DNA of 64,000 nucleotides, from positions 1-64,000 of the forward strand of contig NZ_SBII01000013.1 in assembly GCF_004028155.1 (NCBI RefSeq), read 5' to 3'. This stretch comes from Flavobacterium cerinum (GTDB lineage: Bacteria > Bacteroidota > Bacteroidia > Flavobacteriales > Flavobacteriaceae). The notes below the pieces were generated by a model that was not told the DNA's origin, searched no databases, and was given only the letters and a program-made list of their open reading frames with translations. The translations under genes and the position numbers were made by a program. Shown here one piece after another: positions 26,961 to 35,399 of this stretch (position 1 is its first letter; each line of letters starts with the position of its first letter).

Positions 26961-28313
26961 ATGGGACAAAAATTACAATTAGCTTTTATATTGCTTATTT
27001 CAGGTGCTTTTGGTGCCTATTCTCAAACTACTGACAGCTTACTGATCAAGAAGATCAAGGAAGAGGTCAAGAAAGAACTAAAGCAGGAAATGAAGGCAGA
27101 GTTTGCCAAAGAGAACAAAACTTTATTTGACTGGAGTAAGGTAACACTTAGTGGTTACGGCGCTGTGAATTACTATAATTATACGAAGTATGATACAGAT
27201 CCGAACATTAAAGATAAGTTTGACGCCGAGCGTTTAAACTTATACCTGGGTTATATTTTTAACGACTGGATAACTTTTAAATCGGAGATTGAATTTGAAC
27301 ACGGCGGAACCGGTTCTACCATTGACCTGGATACTCAGGAAGAGTTTGGAGAATATGAACAGGAGATCGAAGCCGGAGGAGAGGTTAAGATAGAACAGAT
27401 ACACATCAATTTTGCTATTCGTCCGTACCTGAATGTAAGGGTAGGTAAAATGAAAATACATTTTGGACTTGCTCAGGATCTTGACCGCCCAATTAATTAC
27501 TTTACCAGCCACAGACAGGAGATGGAAAATGAAATAATTCCTCTTGGATGGTATGAGCATGGTATACAGTTTCACGGTACTTTCCTGAAACGTTTAAAAT
27601 ATGAACTTTCTATAACCAGTGGTCTTGATGCTACAGGTTTTAGTTCAAGAGGATGGATAAAAGACGGCTACCAAACCCGTTTTGATATGGAAAATGCCAA
27701 TTCGCTAGCACTTTCGGCTAGACTGGATTATAAATTCGGTAAGAATAAATACACTTATGTTGGTGCTTCTGCTTATGTAAATGATGCAGCTGCAAACCGT
27801 CCAAAAAACGATATGAGCGAGAGTGCTTATGTTACTATTTTTGAAGGACACATAACGTATGATGAGGATTACCTTCGATTTAATTCTGTTATTATGTGGG
27901 GTAACCTTGAAAACTCTAACATTGTGAGCAGAAAGAATGCAACACTTTCAAACAATCTTGGCGTAAAAAGAACACCTGTAGGTAAAAATATGCTGGGCTT
28001 TTCTTTTGAGGGTGGATATGAAGTACTGCACTTTATAAAACCGGGATCGAAACAAAAAGTATATCCGTTTGTGCGATATGACTATTATGATACAATGCAT
28101 CAGGTAGAAGGTAACGTAGTAAGAAAACCAAGATGGGAGAGAAGTGCCATCATGGGAGGTTTCAACTGGTTTGTGCATCCACAGATTGTTTTGAAAGCAC
28201 ATTACCAAAACAGGACATTAGGATCAGATCATTATGACCTTGTAACATCGCTTAATACAGGTAGAAAACAACAGGAAAATACCTTCTCTATGGGAATTGG
28301 TTTTTCATTTTAA
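26961..28313 (+). CDS. Outer-membrane beta-barrel protein (porin-like)
   Basis: 450 residues. Signal peptide MGQKLQLAFILLISGAFGAYSQ, then a short charged coiled-coil-like segment (KKIKEEVKKELKQEMKAEF), then a series of amphipathic strands ending in Phe (NTFSMGIGFSF), as required for barrel insertion. VTLSGYGAVNYYNY and NVRVGKMKIHFG resemble phosphate-selective-porin-like families. It is first in an operon-like row with imelysin (27-bp gap) and a di-heme oxidoreductase, so a role in metal uptake is likely but inferred. Confidence 0.82.
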   Translation: MGQKLQLAFILLISGAFGAYSQTTDSLLIKKIKEEVKKELKQEMKAEFAKENKTLFDWSKVTLSGYGAVNYYNYTKYDTDPNIKDKFDAERLNLYLGYIFNDWITFKSEIEFEHGGTGSTIDLDTQEEFGEYEQEIEAGGEVKIEQIHINFAIRPYLNVRVGKMKIHFGLAQDLDRPINYFTSHRQEMENEIIPLGWYEHGIQFHGTFLKRLKYELSITSGLDATGFSSRGWIKDGYQTRFDMENANSLALSARLDYKFGKNKYTYVGASAYVNDAAANRPKNDMSESAYVTIFEGHITYDEDYLRFNSVIMWGNLENSNIVSRKNATLSNNLGVKRTPVGKNMLGFSFEGGYEVLHFIKPGSKQKVYPFVRYDYYDTMHQVEGNVVRKPRWERSAIMGGFNWFVHPQIVLKAHYQNRTLGSDHYDLVTSLNTGRKQQENTFSMGIGFSF

Positions 28314-28340
28314 ACAAGAACAATCTAACACAATTATAAC

Positions 28341-29417
28341 ATGAAAAAAAGAGTATTCAGCTTGGGCCTTATGGCAATGGCAGCTACTGCAATCGTAGGC
28401 TGTAGTAATAACGATGATTCAGAAACGGTAGATACTAATGAAAAAGTATTTACAGAAGTTTTAACCGGTGTTACATCTGATGTGATCACTGCTACTTATA
28501 ACGAACTAAACGAAAAAGCAAAATCATTACAAACTGCTGTAAATGCATTGGCAGCTACACCAAACGAAGCGAACCTATTGGCTGTTAAAGCAGCATGGAG
28601 TGCTACAAGAGCGCCATGGGAAGAGTCTGAAGGATTTCTTTATGGCCCTGTAGATACAGGAGGTATTGATCCTGCAATGGATACATGGCCTGTAGACGTT
28701 AGTGCTATGAATGCTATTCTTAACAGCAACCAGGCAATTACAGCATCTTTAATCGCGGCAAACAACGAAGCAAGAGGTTTTCACCTTATTGAATTTTTAG
28801 TTTGGGGTGTAGACGGAAACAAAACGGCAGCACAGCTTACGGCAAGGGAAATTGAATACCTTAAAGCAGCAACTGCCGATTTACATAACAACACACAAAT
28901 TCTTTATGACGGCTGGAAAACATCAGGAGGTAATTTTGGTGCTAACTTCATTAACGTAGGTGCAGGTAAAAACTACCCGTCACACAAAGCTGCATTAGAA
29001 GAAATTATTGAAGGTTTGATCACTATCGCTGATGAGGTAGGTAATGGTAAAATTGAAGATCCATTAAACTCTGAAGGAGGTACTCCAAACGCAGAACTTG
29101 AAGAATCTCGTTTCAGCAACAACTCAAAACTGGATTTTGCTAATAACATGAGAAGTATCCAGAATATTTACCTTGGTGATTTTAATGGTAACAAAAGTAA
29201 AGGCTTAACAGATATTATAGCGCCTAAAAATGCTGCTCTTGATACTGAAATCAAAGCAAAAATTGCTGCTGCAATTACTGCTATTGAAGCTATACCCGGC
29301 ACATTTAGCAATGCTATTCATAACAACAGGCCTGCAGTAACAGCTGCACAGCAAAAAGTAGGTGAACTGCAGCTTTATCTTGAAAGCACAGTAAAACCAT
29401 ATGTTGCAGGACTATAA
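28341..29417 (+). CDS. Imelysin family lipoprotein
   Basis: 358 residues. Lipoprotein signal with lipobox VGC (Cys21). The imelysin GxHxxE motif is at 146-151 (RGFHLIEFLVWG), with the preceding WSATRAPWEESEGFLYGPVD segment also typical. Imelysins (IrpA, EfeO-related, ICMP) form two four-helix bundles and are linked to iron uptake; many are iron-repressed. The adjacent barrel protein and di-heme protein repeat an association seen elsewhere for this family. Confidence 0.92.
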   Translation: MKKRVFSLGLMAMAATAIVGCSNNDDSETVDTNEKVFTEVLTGVTSDVITATYNELNEKAKSLQTAVNALAATPNEANLLAVKAAWSATRAPWEESEGFLYGPVDTGGIDPAMDTWPVDVSAMNAILNSNQAITASLIAANNEARGFHLIEFLVWGVDGNKTAAQLTAREIEYLKAATADLHNNTQILYDGWKTSGGNFGANFINVGAGKNYPSHKAALEEIIEGLITIADEVGNGKIEDPLNSEGGTPNAELEESRFSNNSKLDFANNMRSIQNIYLGDFNGNKSKGLTDIIAPKNAALDTEIKAKIAAAITAIEAIPGTFSNAIHNNRPAVTAAQQKVGELQLYLESTVKPYVAGL

Positions 29418-29438
29418 GAACGTATTATTTTTAAATTC

Positions 29439-29466
29439 AGAAGAGTATCTTTGCGGGTACTCTTCT
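29439..29466 (+). promoter_or_regulatory. Hairpin enclosing a -7-like element between imelysin and di-heme genes
   Basis: Nine-base arms AGAAGAGTA and TACTCTTCT flank a 10-base loop. TATCTTTG at 29446-29453 spans arm and loop and matches the -7 consensus, but there is no -33 TTG. The hairpin may be a partial terminator that lowers expression of the downstream gene, or part of an internal promoter. Confidence 0.45.
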
Positions 29467-29476
29467 TTCTCATTAT

Positions 29477-30859
29477 ATGGAAATGCTTAAAAAGCTCTTT
29501 GTAACATTAATAGTATTGCAGTTTGTTTCGTGCCAGAGTGACGATAGCTCAGATTATAAAGCGATCGATCTTTCAGAACGTTTGTATGCCGGAGGCGGTA
29601 CTACACTTTTTTCGGTAACGAGCAATGCTTACAGGACTCCTGCACCTAATCTTGCGGCTGCCGATATGGCGATGCACCTTATGGGGGATGTCGATTTTGA
29701 ATCGGTATTTGTTACTGCACCCTCAAGTATCAATCAGGGACTAGGACCAATATTTAATAACTCTTCCTGTATTTCCTGCCACCCACGCGACGGCAGGGCT
29801 CCGTTTCCAACACTTTTATCGGCCCGTAGCGGATTGCTGCTAAGAACGAGTATGTTTGGCACGGATGAACATGGCGGACCTGTTGCGGTTCCCGGATTTG
29901 GAGTACAGCTTCAAAATCAGGCAATTTTTGGCTATAAGCCAGAGGTTACCTATAGTGTGATTTTTACCGAAATTAAAGAAACCCTAGCCGATGGTACTGT
30001 AATAACTCTACGAAAACCAGCATTTTCAATAGCCAACAGCTATATGCCAATGCCGGGCGGAGCAATGCTGTCGCCACGTATAGGACCTCCTGTTTTTGGA
30101 TTAGGATTACTGGAAGCCATTCCAGAAACCGATATACTTGCCATGCAGGATATAGCCGATGCTGATGGTAACGGAATATCAGGAAAAGCAAATTATGTTT
30201 GGGATCCGTTATTAAGGCAGACTATATTAGGACGTTTTGGATGGAAAGCGAATACAGGTACTATCCGCTCCCAATGTGCTGCTGCCTATGTTGAAGATAT
30301 GGGGATAACCAATGTTATTTTCGATAAAGAAACCGGACACGGACAAAGTAACGGTAGTGATGGTCTTGGCGATGATCCTGAGCTTGCCGCTGCGATTTTA
30401 GACCAAGTGGTATTGTATTGCAAAACGCTTGCTGTACCGGCTCCCAGAGGCATAGAAAATAAACAGGTTAAAGACGGTGCCGCAATTTTTGAAAAGATTG
30501 CCTGTGCACAGTGCCATAAGCCTCAGCAAAAAACTGGATATAGTGAAATATCGGCGATATCATTCCAAACATTCTATCCATATACCGATATGCTGCTTCA
30601 TGATATGGGCGATGGTTTAGCAGATAACCGACCGGATTTTCTGGCTGGAGGAAGTGAGTGGAAAACACGTCCGCTTTGGGGTATCGGGCTAACACAGCTT
30701 GTAAACGGGCATACCGATTTTTTACATGATGGCCGTGCCAAGAACCTTACCGAAGCTATACTTTGGCATGGTGGAGAAGCCCAGCAAAGCAAAGAAAAAT
30801 TCAAACAGCTTTCTAAAAAAGACAGGGAAGCACTCTTAGCTTTCTTAAATTCTTTGTAA
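29477..30859 (+). CDS. Di-heme oxidoreductase (DUF1111, DHOR family) lipoprotein
   Basis: 460 residues. A lipoprotein signal ends at Cys19 (QFVSC). Two c-type heme sites are visible: CISCH at 98-102 and CAQCH at 343-347. PIFNNSSCISCHPRDGRAP and TRPLWGIGLTQLVNGHTDFLHDGRAKNLTEAILWHGGEA are characteristic of the DHOR (thiol oxidoreductase-like) family, related to MauG-type cytochrome c peroxidases. It is probably anchored in the envelope and may supply redox chemistry for imelysin-linked iron handling. A start at 29483 is equally possible. A terminator follows. Confidence 0.9.
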   Translation: MEMLKKLFVTLIVLQFVSCQSDDSSDYKAIDLSERLYAGGGTTLFSVTSNAYRTPAPNLAAADMAMHLMGDVDFESVFVTAPSSINQGLGPIFNNSSCISCHPRDGRAPFPTLLSARSGLLLRTSMFGTDEHGGPVAVPGFGVQLQNQAIFGYKPEVTYSVIFTEIKETLADGTVITLRKPAFSIANSYMPMPGGAMLSPRIGPPVFGLGLLEAIPETDILAMQDIADADGNGISGKANYVWDPLLRQTILGRFGWKANTGTIRSQCAAAYVEDMGITNVIFDKETGHGQSNGSDGLGDDPELAAAILDQVVLYCKTLAVPAPRGIENKQVKDGAAIFEKIACAQCHKPQQKTGYSEISAISFQTFYPYTDMLLHDMGDGLADNRPDFLAGGSEWKTRPLWGIGLTQLVNGHTDFLHDGRAKNLTEAILWHGGEAQQSKEKFKQLSKKDREALLAFLNSL

Positions 30860-30880
30860 TAGTAGTTTTACAAAAAAATA

Positions 30881-30912
30881 AAATGCCGATAGACAACTAT
30901 CGGCATTTTTTC
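30881..30912 (+). terminator. Intrinsic terminator after the imelysin operon
   Basis: AAATGCCGATAG / CTATCGGCATTT with an ACAA loop, then a T run. Confidence 0.88.
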
Positions 30913-31031
30913 TAACTAACCCTAACCAAATGTGTGAAAACCATTTATTTGCATATGCAAATTACTTAAATTATTTACGCAAGTATGTTAAGGCAATGTT
31001 AAGTCTATATTATTGATAATTACAAATTTAA

Positions 31032-31769
31032 CTATTTTTTATCCTGAGCAGCAAAGACTTTTTTAAGCAGATCTGTCGTTCTCGAAGATAGGTCAGTCCT
31101 TATATTTTTTTCTTCTACAGAAATCATTTTGAATACCCCGTCCATCGCTTTATTAGTTACATAATCTGTTAGATTTGGGTTTACTTTTGTTACCAATGGC
31201 AGGCTGTTGTATCTGGTAATAATTCCTTCCCAAATAGCATCTGCACCTACATTACTTAATGAAGTTTGTACCACCGGACTAAACTTAGCATATAAAGGTT
31301 TTGTAGTAGATGTTTGTAAATAAGCAGTAGCAGAGTTATCTGCTCCCATTAATATACTTTTTGCATCTTTAATGGTCATGCTTGTAATAGCATTAACAAA
31401 AATTGGAGTAGCTTCCTTTACGGCATCTTCGGCAGCGCGGTTTAATACTTTAATACCTTCATCTGCCATTTTAGACAATCCGAACTGGCGTAATTTTTTA
31501 TCTACCTTCTGTAATTCTTCCGGTAATAAAATTTTCACAGCTTCATTTTTGTAGAAACCATCTTCGGCAGTAAGTTTAGTTACCTGCTTGGTTACACCTT
31601 CTTTTAGGGCAGCTTTAAGTCCGGCTCCAATATCAGTACTTGTTAACGAACCTTTTCTGGTTTTAGTTTCAACTTTAGTTTTAGCTTTATCTATCAGGCC
31701 TTTTAATTGTGCATTAGCTCCTGCAGGTACAAGTGTCATTATCATCAGGGAGAAAAAAAGTCTTTTCAT
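31032..31769 (-). CDS. DUF4197 domain-containing exported protein
   Basis: 245 residues with a signal peptide (MKRLFFSLMIMTLVPAGANA). The rest matches DUF4197: STDIGAGLKAALKEGVTKQVTKLTAEDGFYKN, ILLPEELQKVDKKLRQFG, FVNAITSMTIKDAKSILMGADNSATAYLQTST and a C-terminal NKAMDGVFKMISVEEKNIR segment. It is a helical periplasmic protein, of unknown function, widespread in Gram-negative bacteria. Divergent from catalase. Confidence 0.88.
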   Translation of the reverse strand: MKRLFFSLMIMTLVPAGANAQLKGLIDKAKTKVETKTRKGSLTSTDIGAGLKAALKEGVTKQVTKLTAEDGFYKNEAVKILLPEELQKVDKKLRQFGLSKMADEGIKVLNRAAEDAVKEATPIFVNAITSMTIKDAKSILMGADNSATAYLQTSTTKPLYAKFSPVVQTSLSNVGADAIWEGIITRYNSLPLVTKVNPNLTDYVTNKAMDGVFKMISVEEKNIRTDLSSRTTDLLKKVFAAQDKK

Positions 31770-31820
31770 AGTGTTCTATTGGTTTTTTTGTCAAATATAA
31801 ACAAAAACTGTTCCACTAAA

Positions 31821-31897
31821 ATAGATTCTAACTATGCTACTATAACTATAATTTAAGATATTGTGTTAATTTATATGTAGTTATGTTCGTAAATTTG
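31821..31897 (+). promoter_or_regulatory. Catalase upstream region: -7 element and possible OxyR half-site
   Basis: TAAATTTG at 31890-31897 matches the -7 consensus, 39 bp before the ATG. ATAG-N7-CTAT at 31821-31835 is the palindromic half of an OxyR recognition sequence (full site ATAG-N7-CTAT-N7-ATAG-N7-CTAT); the second half is not well matched. Regulation of catalase by OxyR is common, but this short motif could be chance. Confidence 0.4.
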
Positions 31898-31936
31898 GAT
31901 AAAACAGCTAACTAATAACTTAAAATTTTATAGAGT

Positions 31937-33415
31937 ATGGCACATAATAAACTAACAACAGCATCGGGCAAGCCATTTGCAGAAAATGAGAATTCACAAA
32001 CAGTGGGGCCAAGAGGGCCTGTGTTGTTACAGGATTTTATCCTGCATGAAAAGATGGCACACTTTAACCGCGAGCGTATTCCTGAGCGTGTAGTCCATGC
32101 AAAAGGATCGGCAGCATATGGTACATTTATTGTTACCCATGACATTACAAAATATACGAAAGCTAAAATATTTTCTCAGATAGGTAAAAAAACCGATATG
32201 ATACTGCGTTTCTCTACAGTAGGAGGAGAGAGAGGATCGGCAGATACAGAAAGAGACCCGCGTGGTTTTGCCATGAAGTTTTATACCGAAGATGGTAACT
32301 GGGATTTAGTAGGTAACAATACACCGGTTTTCTTTATAAAAGATGCTAAGAAATTTGGCGACTTTATACATACACAGAAACGTGATCCGCAAACAAATAT
32401 GAAATCACCTACCATGATGTGGGATTTCTGGTCACTTAATCCAGAAAGCTTACATCAGGTATTTATCCTTATGAGTGACAGGGGTACGCCTTATGGTTTC
32501 CGTCACATGCATGGTTTTGGCAGCCATACCTTCTCGTTTATCAATGCACAGAACGAACGTTTTTATGTGAAGTTCCATATTAAAACGGCGCAGGGCATCA
32601 AAAACTTTACCGATGCAGAAGCTGCCGAAATGAAAAGCAGGGATATGGATTTTGCACAGCGTGACCTCTTCGAAAATATACAACGCGGTAATTTCCCGAA
32701 ATGGCATTTTAAAGTTCAGATAATGACGGAAGCCGAATCAAGAACATATCATATCAATCCGTTTGACCTTACTAAAGTTTGGCCGCATGGCGATTATCCG
32801 CTTATTGATGTGGGAACTATAGAACTTAACCGTAATCCGGATAATTATTTTGCTGAGGTAGAACAGTCTGCATTTGCTCCCGCTCACGTGGTAGATGGTA
32901 TAGGCTATTCTCCCGATAAAATGCTGCAGGGCAGATTACTTTCTTACCCGGATGCACACCGCTACCGCCTTGGTGCTAACTTCGAACAGATACCGGTAAA
33001 CCGTTGTCCGTTTGCAGTGAACAACTATCAAAGGGATGGTGCAATGAGGGTAGATGGTAACGGAGGAAGCGCACCTAATTACTTCCCGAACAGTTTTGAT
33101 AATATCGTTGTGGATGAAAGCTACAAAGAACCGGCATGGGATCTTGACAGCAATAGAGCCGACTGGTATGACCGTAATGCTGAAGGCGAAAACGATCATT
33201 ACACACAACCTGGGAATCTTTTCCGTTTAATGGACGATTACAATAAAAACAATACCATTAATAATATCATTGGTGCTATGAGCGGTATTGACGGACCTAA
33301 ACGTGAAGAGATTATCAACAGGCAGTTGTGCCATTGGTTTAGAGCGGATGTTAACCTTGGTATGGCGATAGCAAGAGGACTGGGTGTAAATATAGATCCA
33401 TCGATGATGAAATAA
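31937..33415 (+). CDS. katA: Monofunctional heme catalase (small-subunit, clade 3 type)
   Basis: 492 residues. It dismutates hydrogen peroxide to water and oxygen. The distal histidine is in [12 protein letters not shown] (His54), the distal Asn in [10 protein letters not shown] (residue 127 or 128), and the proximal heme-ligand tyrosine in [14 protein letters not shown] (Tyr337). [20 protein letters not shown] is the catalase signature region. Length and the lack of a C-terminal flavodoxin-like domain place it among small-subunit catalases. No signal peptide. Confidence 0.96.
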   Translation: MAHNKLTTASGKPFAENENSQTVGPRGPVLLQDFILHEKMAHFNRERIPERVVHAKGSAAYGTFIVTHDITKYTKAKIFSQIGKKTDMILRFSTVGGERGSADTERDPRGFAMKFYTEDGNWDLVGNNTPVFFIKDAKKFGDFIHTQKRDPQTNMKSPTMMWDFWSLNPESLHQVFILMSDRGTPYGFRHMHGFGSHTFSFINAQNERFYVKFHIKTAQGIKNFTDAEAAEMKSRDMDFAQRDLFENIQRGNFPKWHFKVQIMTEAESRTYHINPFDLTKVWPHGDYPLIDVGTIELNRNPDNYFAEVEQSAFAPAHVVDGIGYSPDKMLQGRLLSYPDAHRYRLGANFEQIPVNRCPFAVNNYQRDGAMRVDGNGGSAPNYFPNSFDNIVVDESYKEPAWDLDSNRADWYDRNAEGENDHYTQPGNLFRLMDDYNKNNTINNIIGAMSGIDGPKREEIINRQLCHWFRADVNLGMAIARGLGVNIDPSMMK

Positions 33416-33436
33416 TAGATTTGATTTATAATAAAT

Positions 33437-33471
33437 AACCCTCTCAGAATTCGTTTTGAGAGGGTTTGTTT
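33437..33471. terminator. Intrinsic terminator between convergent catalase and transporter genes
   Basis: AACCCTCTCA pairs with TGAGAGGGTT around a 10-base loop, followed by a T-rich tail on the catalase side. Confidence 0.8.
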
Positions 33472-33499
33472 TTGTTATTTATGTTTAAATTATTTTATT

Positions 33500-34393
33500 T
33501 TATTTTATTTGCTTCATCTTCAAATAACTGCCAATATTAAATATCACGATAGAAACAAATATCAGCGAATATGCCAGTATTTGGGTAAGCGTGATGTCTT
33601 CTTTGTAATATACTATGGCAAGTGTAAATGCAATAAGTGGGTTGAGGTAGATAAGTATCCCCACTGTAGAGGAATTAATACCTTTTAGCGCAAATAAATT
33701 CAGAAGCATAGGGATAATAGTATACACTACTGCAATTATCAATATATAACTGTAAAACGTTGTTGACGTAGGTACTGTGCCGCTATAAAATGGGTAAAAC
33801 GGCAGCAATATTAGAGCTGTAATAGAGATTTGAAGCGTAAGCAGTAGAAATCGGTCGATGGCGCCTATTCGTTTTTGAAGCACTAAATACAAGGCATAGG
33901 TTGCTGCAACAATAAGGCTGTATATAATATCGTTAGCGTTATTATATGACAACAATACACAGCTGGTAATGCTTAAAAATACAGCAGCCCATTGTACTTT
34001 AGTTAACTTTTCTTTTAATATAAAATAAGCAAAAACGGTAGTTAGGATAGGGCATACGAGGTAAGCAAACGAAGCTGCTTTTACGCTTATGTGGTTCATT
34101 ACATAAATAAAGAAAAACCAGTTGGCACAAAGCAGTAAAGAACTGCCTACGATCAGGAAGATGAGGTTCTTTCTTTCCGGCTTGGGCATTTTTAGGAAAT
34201 CCTGTTTGTTCTCCAGTAGAATTTTCCTCCTGAAAAGGAAATTAAAAACGATCATAAGCACAGCACAGGTAAAAACCCTGTAGAATAAAATGTCTAAAGA
34301 AGGGTATTCGTGAAGGGGTTTTAATCCAAAGCTAAAAAATCCCCAAATTATAAATGCTGTAACAGCGGCCAGGTAGTGTTTTGGGAGTTTCAT
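33500..34393 (-). CDS. EamA family transporter (RarD-like)
   Basis: 297 residues with ten predicted membrane spans in two EamA repeats. The N-terminal IIWGFFSFGLKPLHEYPSLDILFYRVF, LLLCANWFFFIYVMNHISVKAASFAYLVCPILTTVFAYFILKE and VGILIYLNPLIAFTLAIVYYKE follow the layout of RarD-type proteins of the drug/metabolite transporter superfamily. The substrate is unknown. Convergent with catalase. Confidence 0.82.
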   Translation of the reverse strand: MKLPKHYLAAVTAFIIWGFFSFGLKPLHEYPSLDILFYRVFTCAVLMIVFNFLFRRKILLENKQDFLKMPKPERKNLIFLIVGSSLLLCANWFFFIYVMNHISVKAASFAYLVCPILTTVFAYFILKEKLTKVQWAAVFLSITSCVLLSYNNANDIIYSLIVAATYALYLVLQKRIGAIDRFLLLTLQISITALILLPFYPFYSGTVPTSTTFYSYILIIAVVYTIIPMLLNLFALKGINSSTVGILIYLNPLIAFTLAIVYYKEDITLTQILAYSLIFVSIVIFNIGSYLKMKQIK

Positions 34394-34651
34394 TAGCGTA
34401 ATAATTTGGATACAAAAATAATCAATAATAGGATGTTAGGCTTTGAGAATGCCCAAGTTTTTTTGAATGCCAAATTTGTGCATGATTCATAAAAAAAGCA
34501 CCTTAAAATCTAACTTTTCTCTGCGTTTTGGCATTCCCTGAAAGGCTTATTGAGAATATGCTTAATAACATAAAATTATAATTTTATTACCATTCGTCTC
34601 ACGGTTTTACTGGCTATAAATCACTAAATTAGCAAATCTCGGCATACTACT

Positions 34652-35302
34652 ATGAATATAATTGAATTGGAATTATTGAGCGATGATCTGTCTGAAACCC
34701 AGAAATTCTATAAACGGGTTTTGGGACTGGAACCATTTTCATCCACTAAAGAATCGCTTTACTTTAAAATAGGGTATACAAAACTTATTTTCAGGAAGTC
34801 GGAAAATCTTAAACCGGTATATCATTTTGCTATAGACCTGCCCGGGAACCGTTTTTTTGACACCCATAATTTTGTTAAGCAGCAGGTACCCATACTTCCT
34901 GTAGAACCGGATAATGACATTTCTAATTTTACCAATTGGGATGCCAAATCATTTTACTTTAAAGACAACAACGATAATATACTGGAGTTTATAACCCGTT
35001 ACCCTAACAGGGCTTATTATGAGCCTCCTTTTAGCAGTAAATGTTATATTTCGATTAGTGAAATTGGGTTTGTAACCAAGAATGTTCCTGAACTTGCCGA
35101 TGCTCTTGTTGCTAAATTCGGACTCCCTATTTACCACCGCCAGCCCAGAAGTGAGAACTTTACTGTTGTAGGCGATGATGAAGGACTGATCATAGCAGTC
35201 TCAAAAGGGCGCGATTGGTATCCTACTCAGGTTAAGGCTCAGTCGTTTAGAACCCGTGTTCTGTTTCTTAATCAGGGGGCTGTATGTCATATCATACAAT
35301 AA
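34652..35302 (+). CDS. VOC (glyoxalase/dioxygenase-fold) family protein
   Basis: 216 residues. The N-terminal half shows a vicinal-oxygen-chelate fold: LELLSDDLSETQKFYKRVLGLEPFS, then FYFKDNNDNILEFITRYP. A second, shorter module follows (ISEIGFVTKNVPELADALVAKFGLPIYHRQP, then GLIIAVSKGRDWYPT). Metal-ligand positions of the family (His/Glu) are only partly evident (ILEFI glutamate), so activity is uncertain. Cytosolic; no obvious operon partner. The 258-bp gap upstream contains no other feature I can support. Confidence 0.8.
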   Translation: MNIIELELLSDDLSETQKFYKRVLGLEPFSSTKESLYFKIGYTKLIFRKSENLKPVYHFAIDLPGNRFFDTHNFVKQQVPILPVEPDNDISNFTNWDAKSFYFKDNNDNILEFITRYPNRAYYEPPFSSKCYISISEIGFVTKNVPELADALVAKFGLPIYHRQPRSENFTVVGDDEGLIIAVSKGRDWYPTQVKAQSFRTRVLFLNQGAVCHIIQ

Positions 35303-35399
35303 ACTTTACTTTTCCGATATAAATATTTTCTCCGCTTGTTTGCTTTGATTTTTTTAATTATTATGTAAATTGCGGACTTAAAATTGAATATAATTCATA

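Noticed and set aside
35303..35399. Cobalamin riboswitch upstream of icmF
   Set aside because: The gap is only 97 bp, AT-rich and without a B12-box-like segment.
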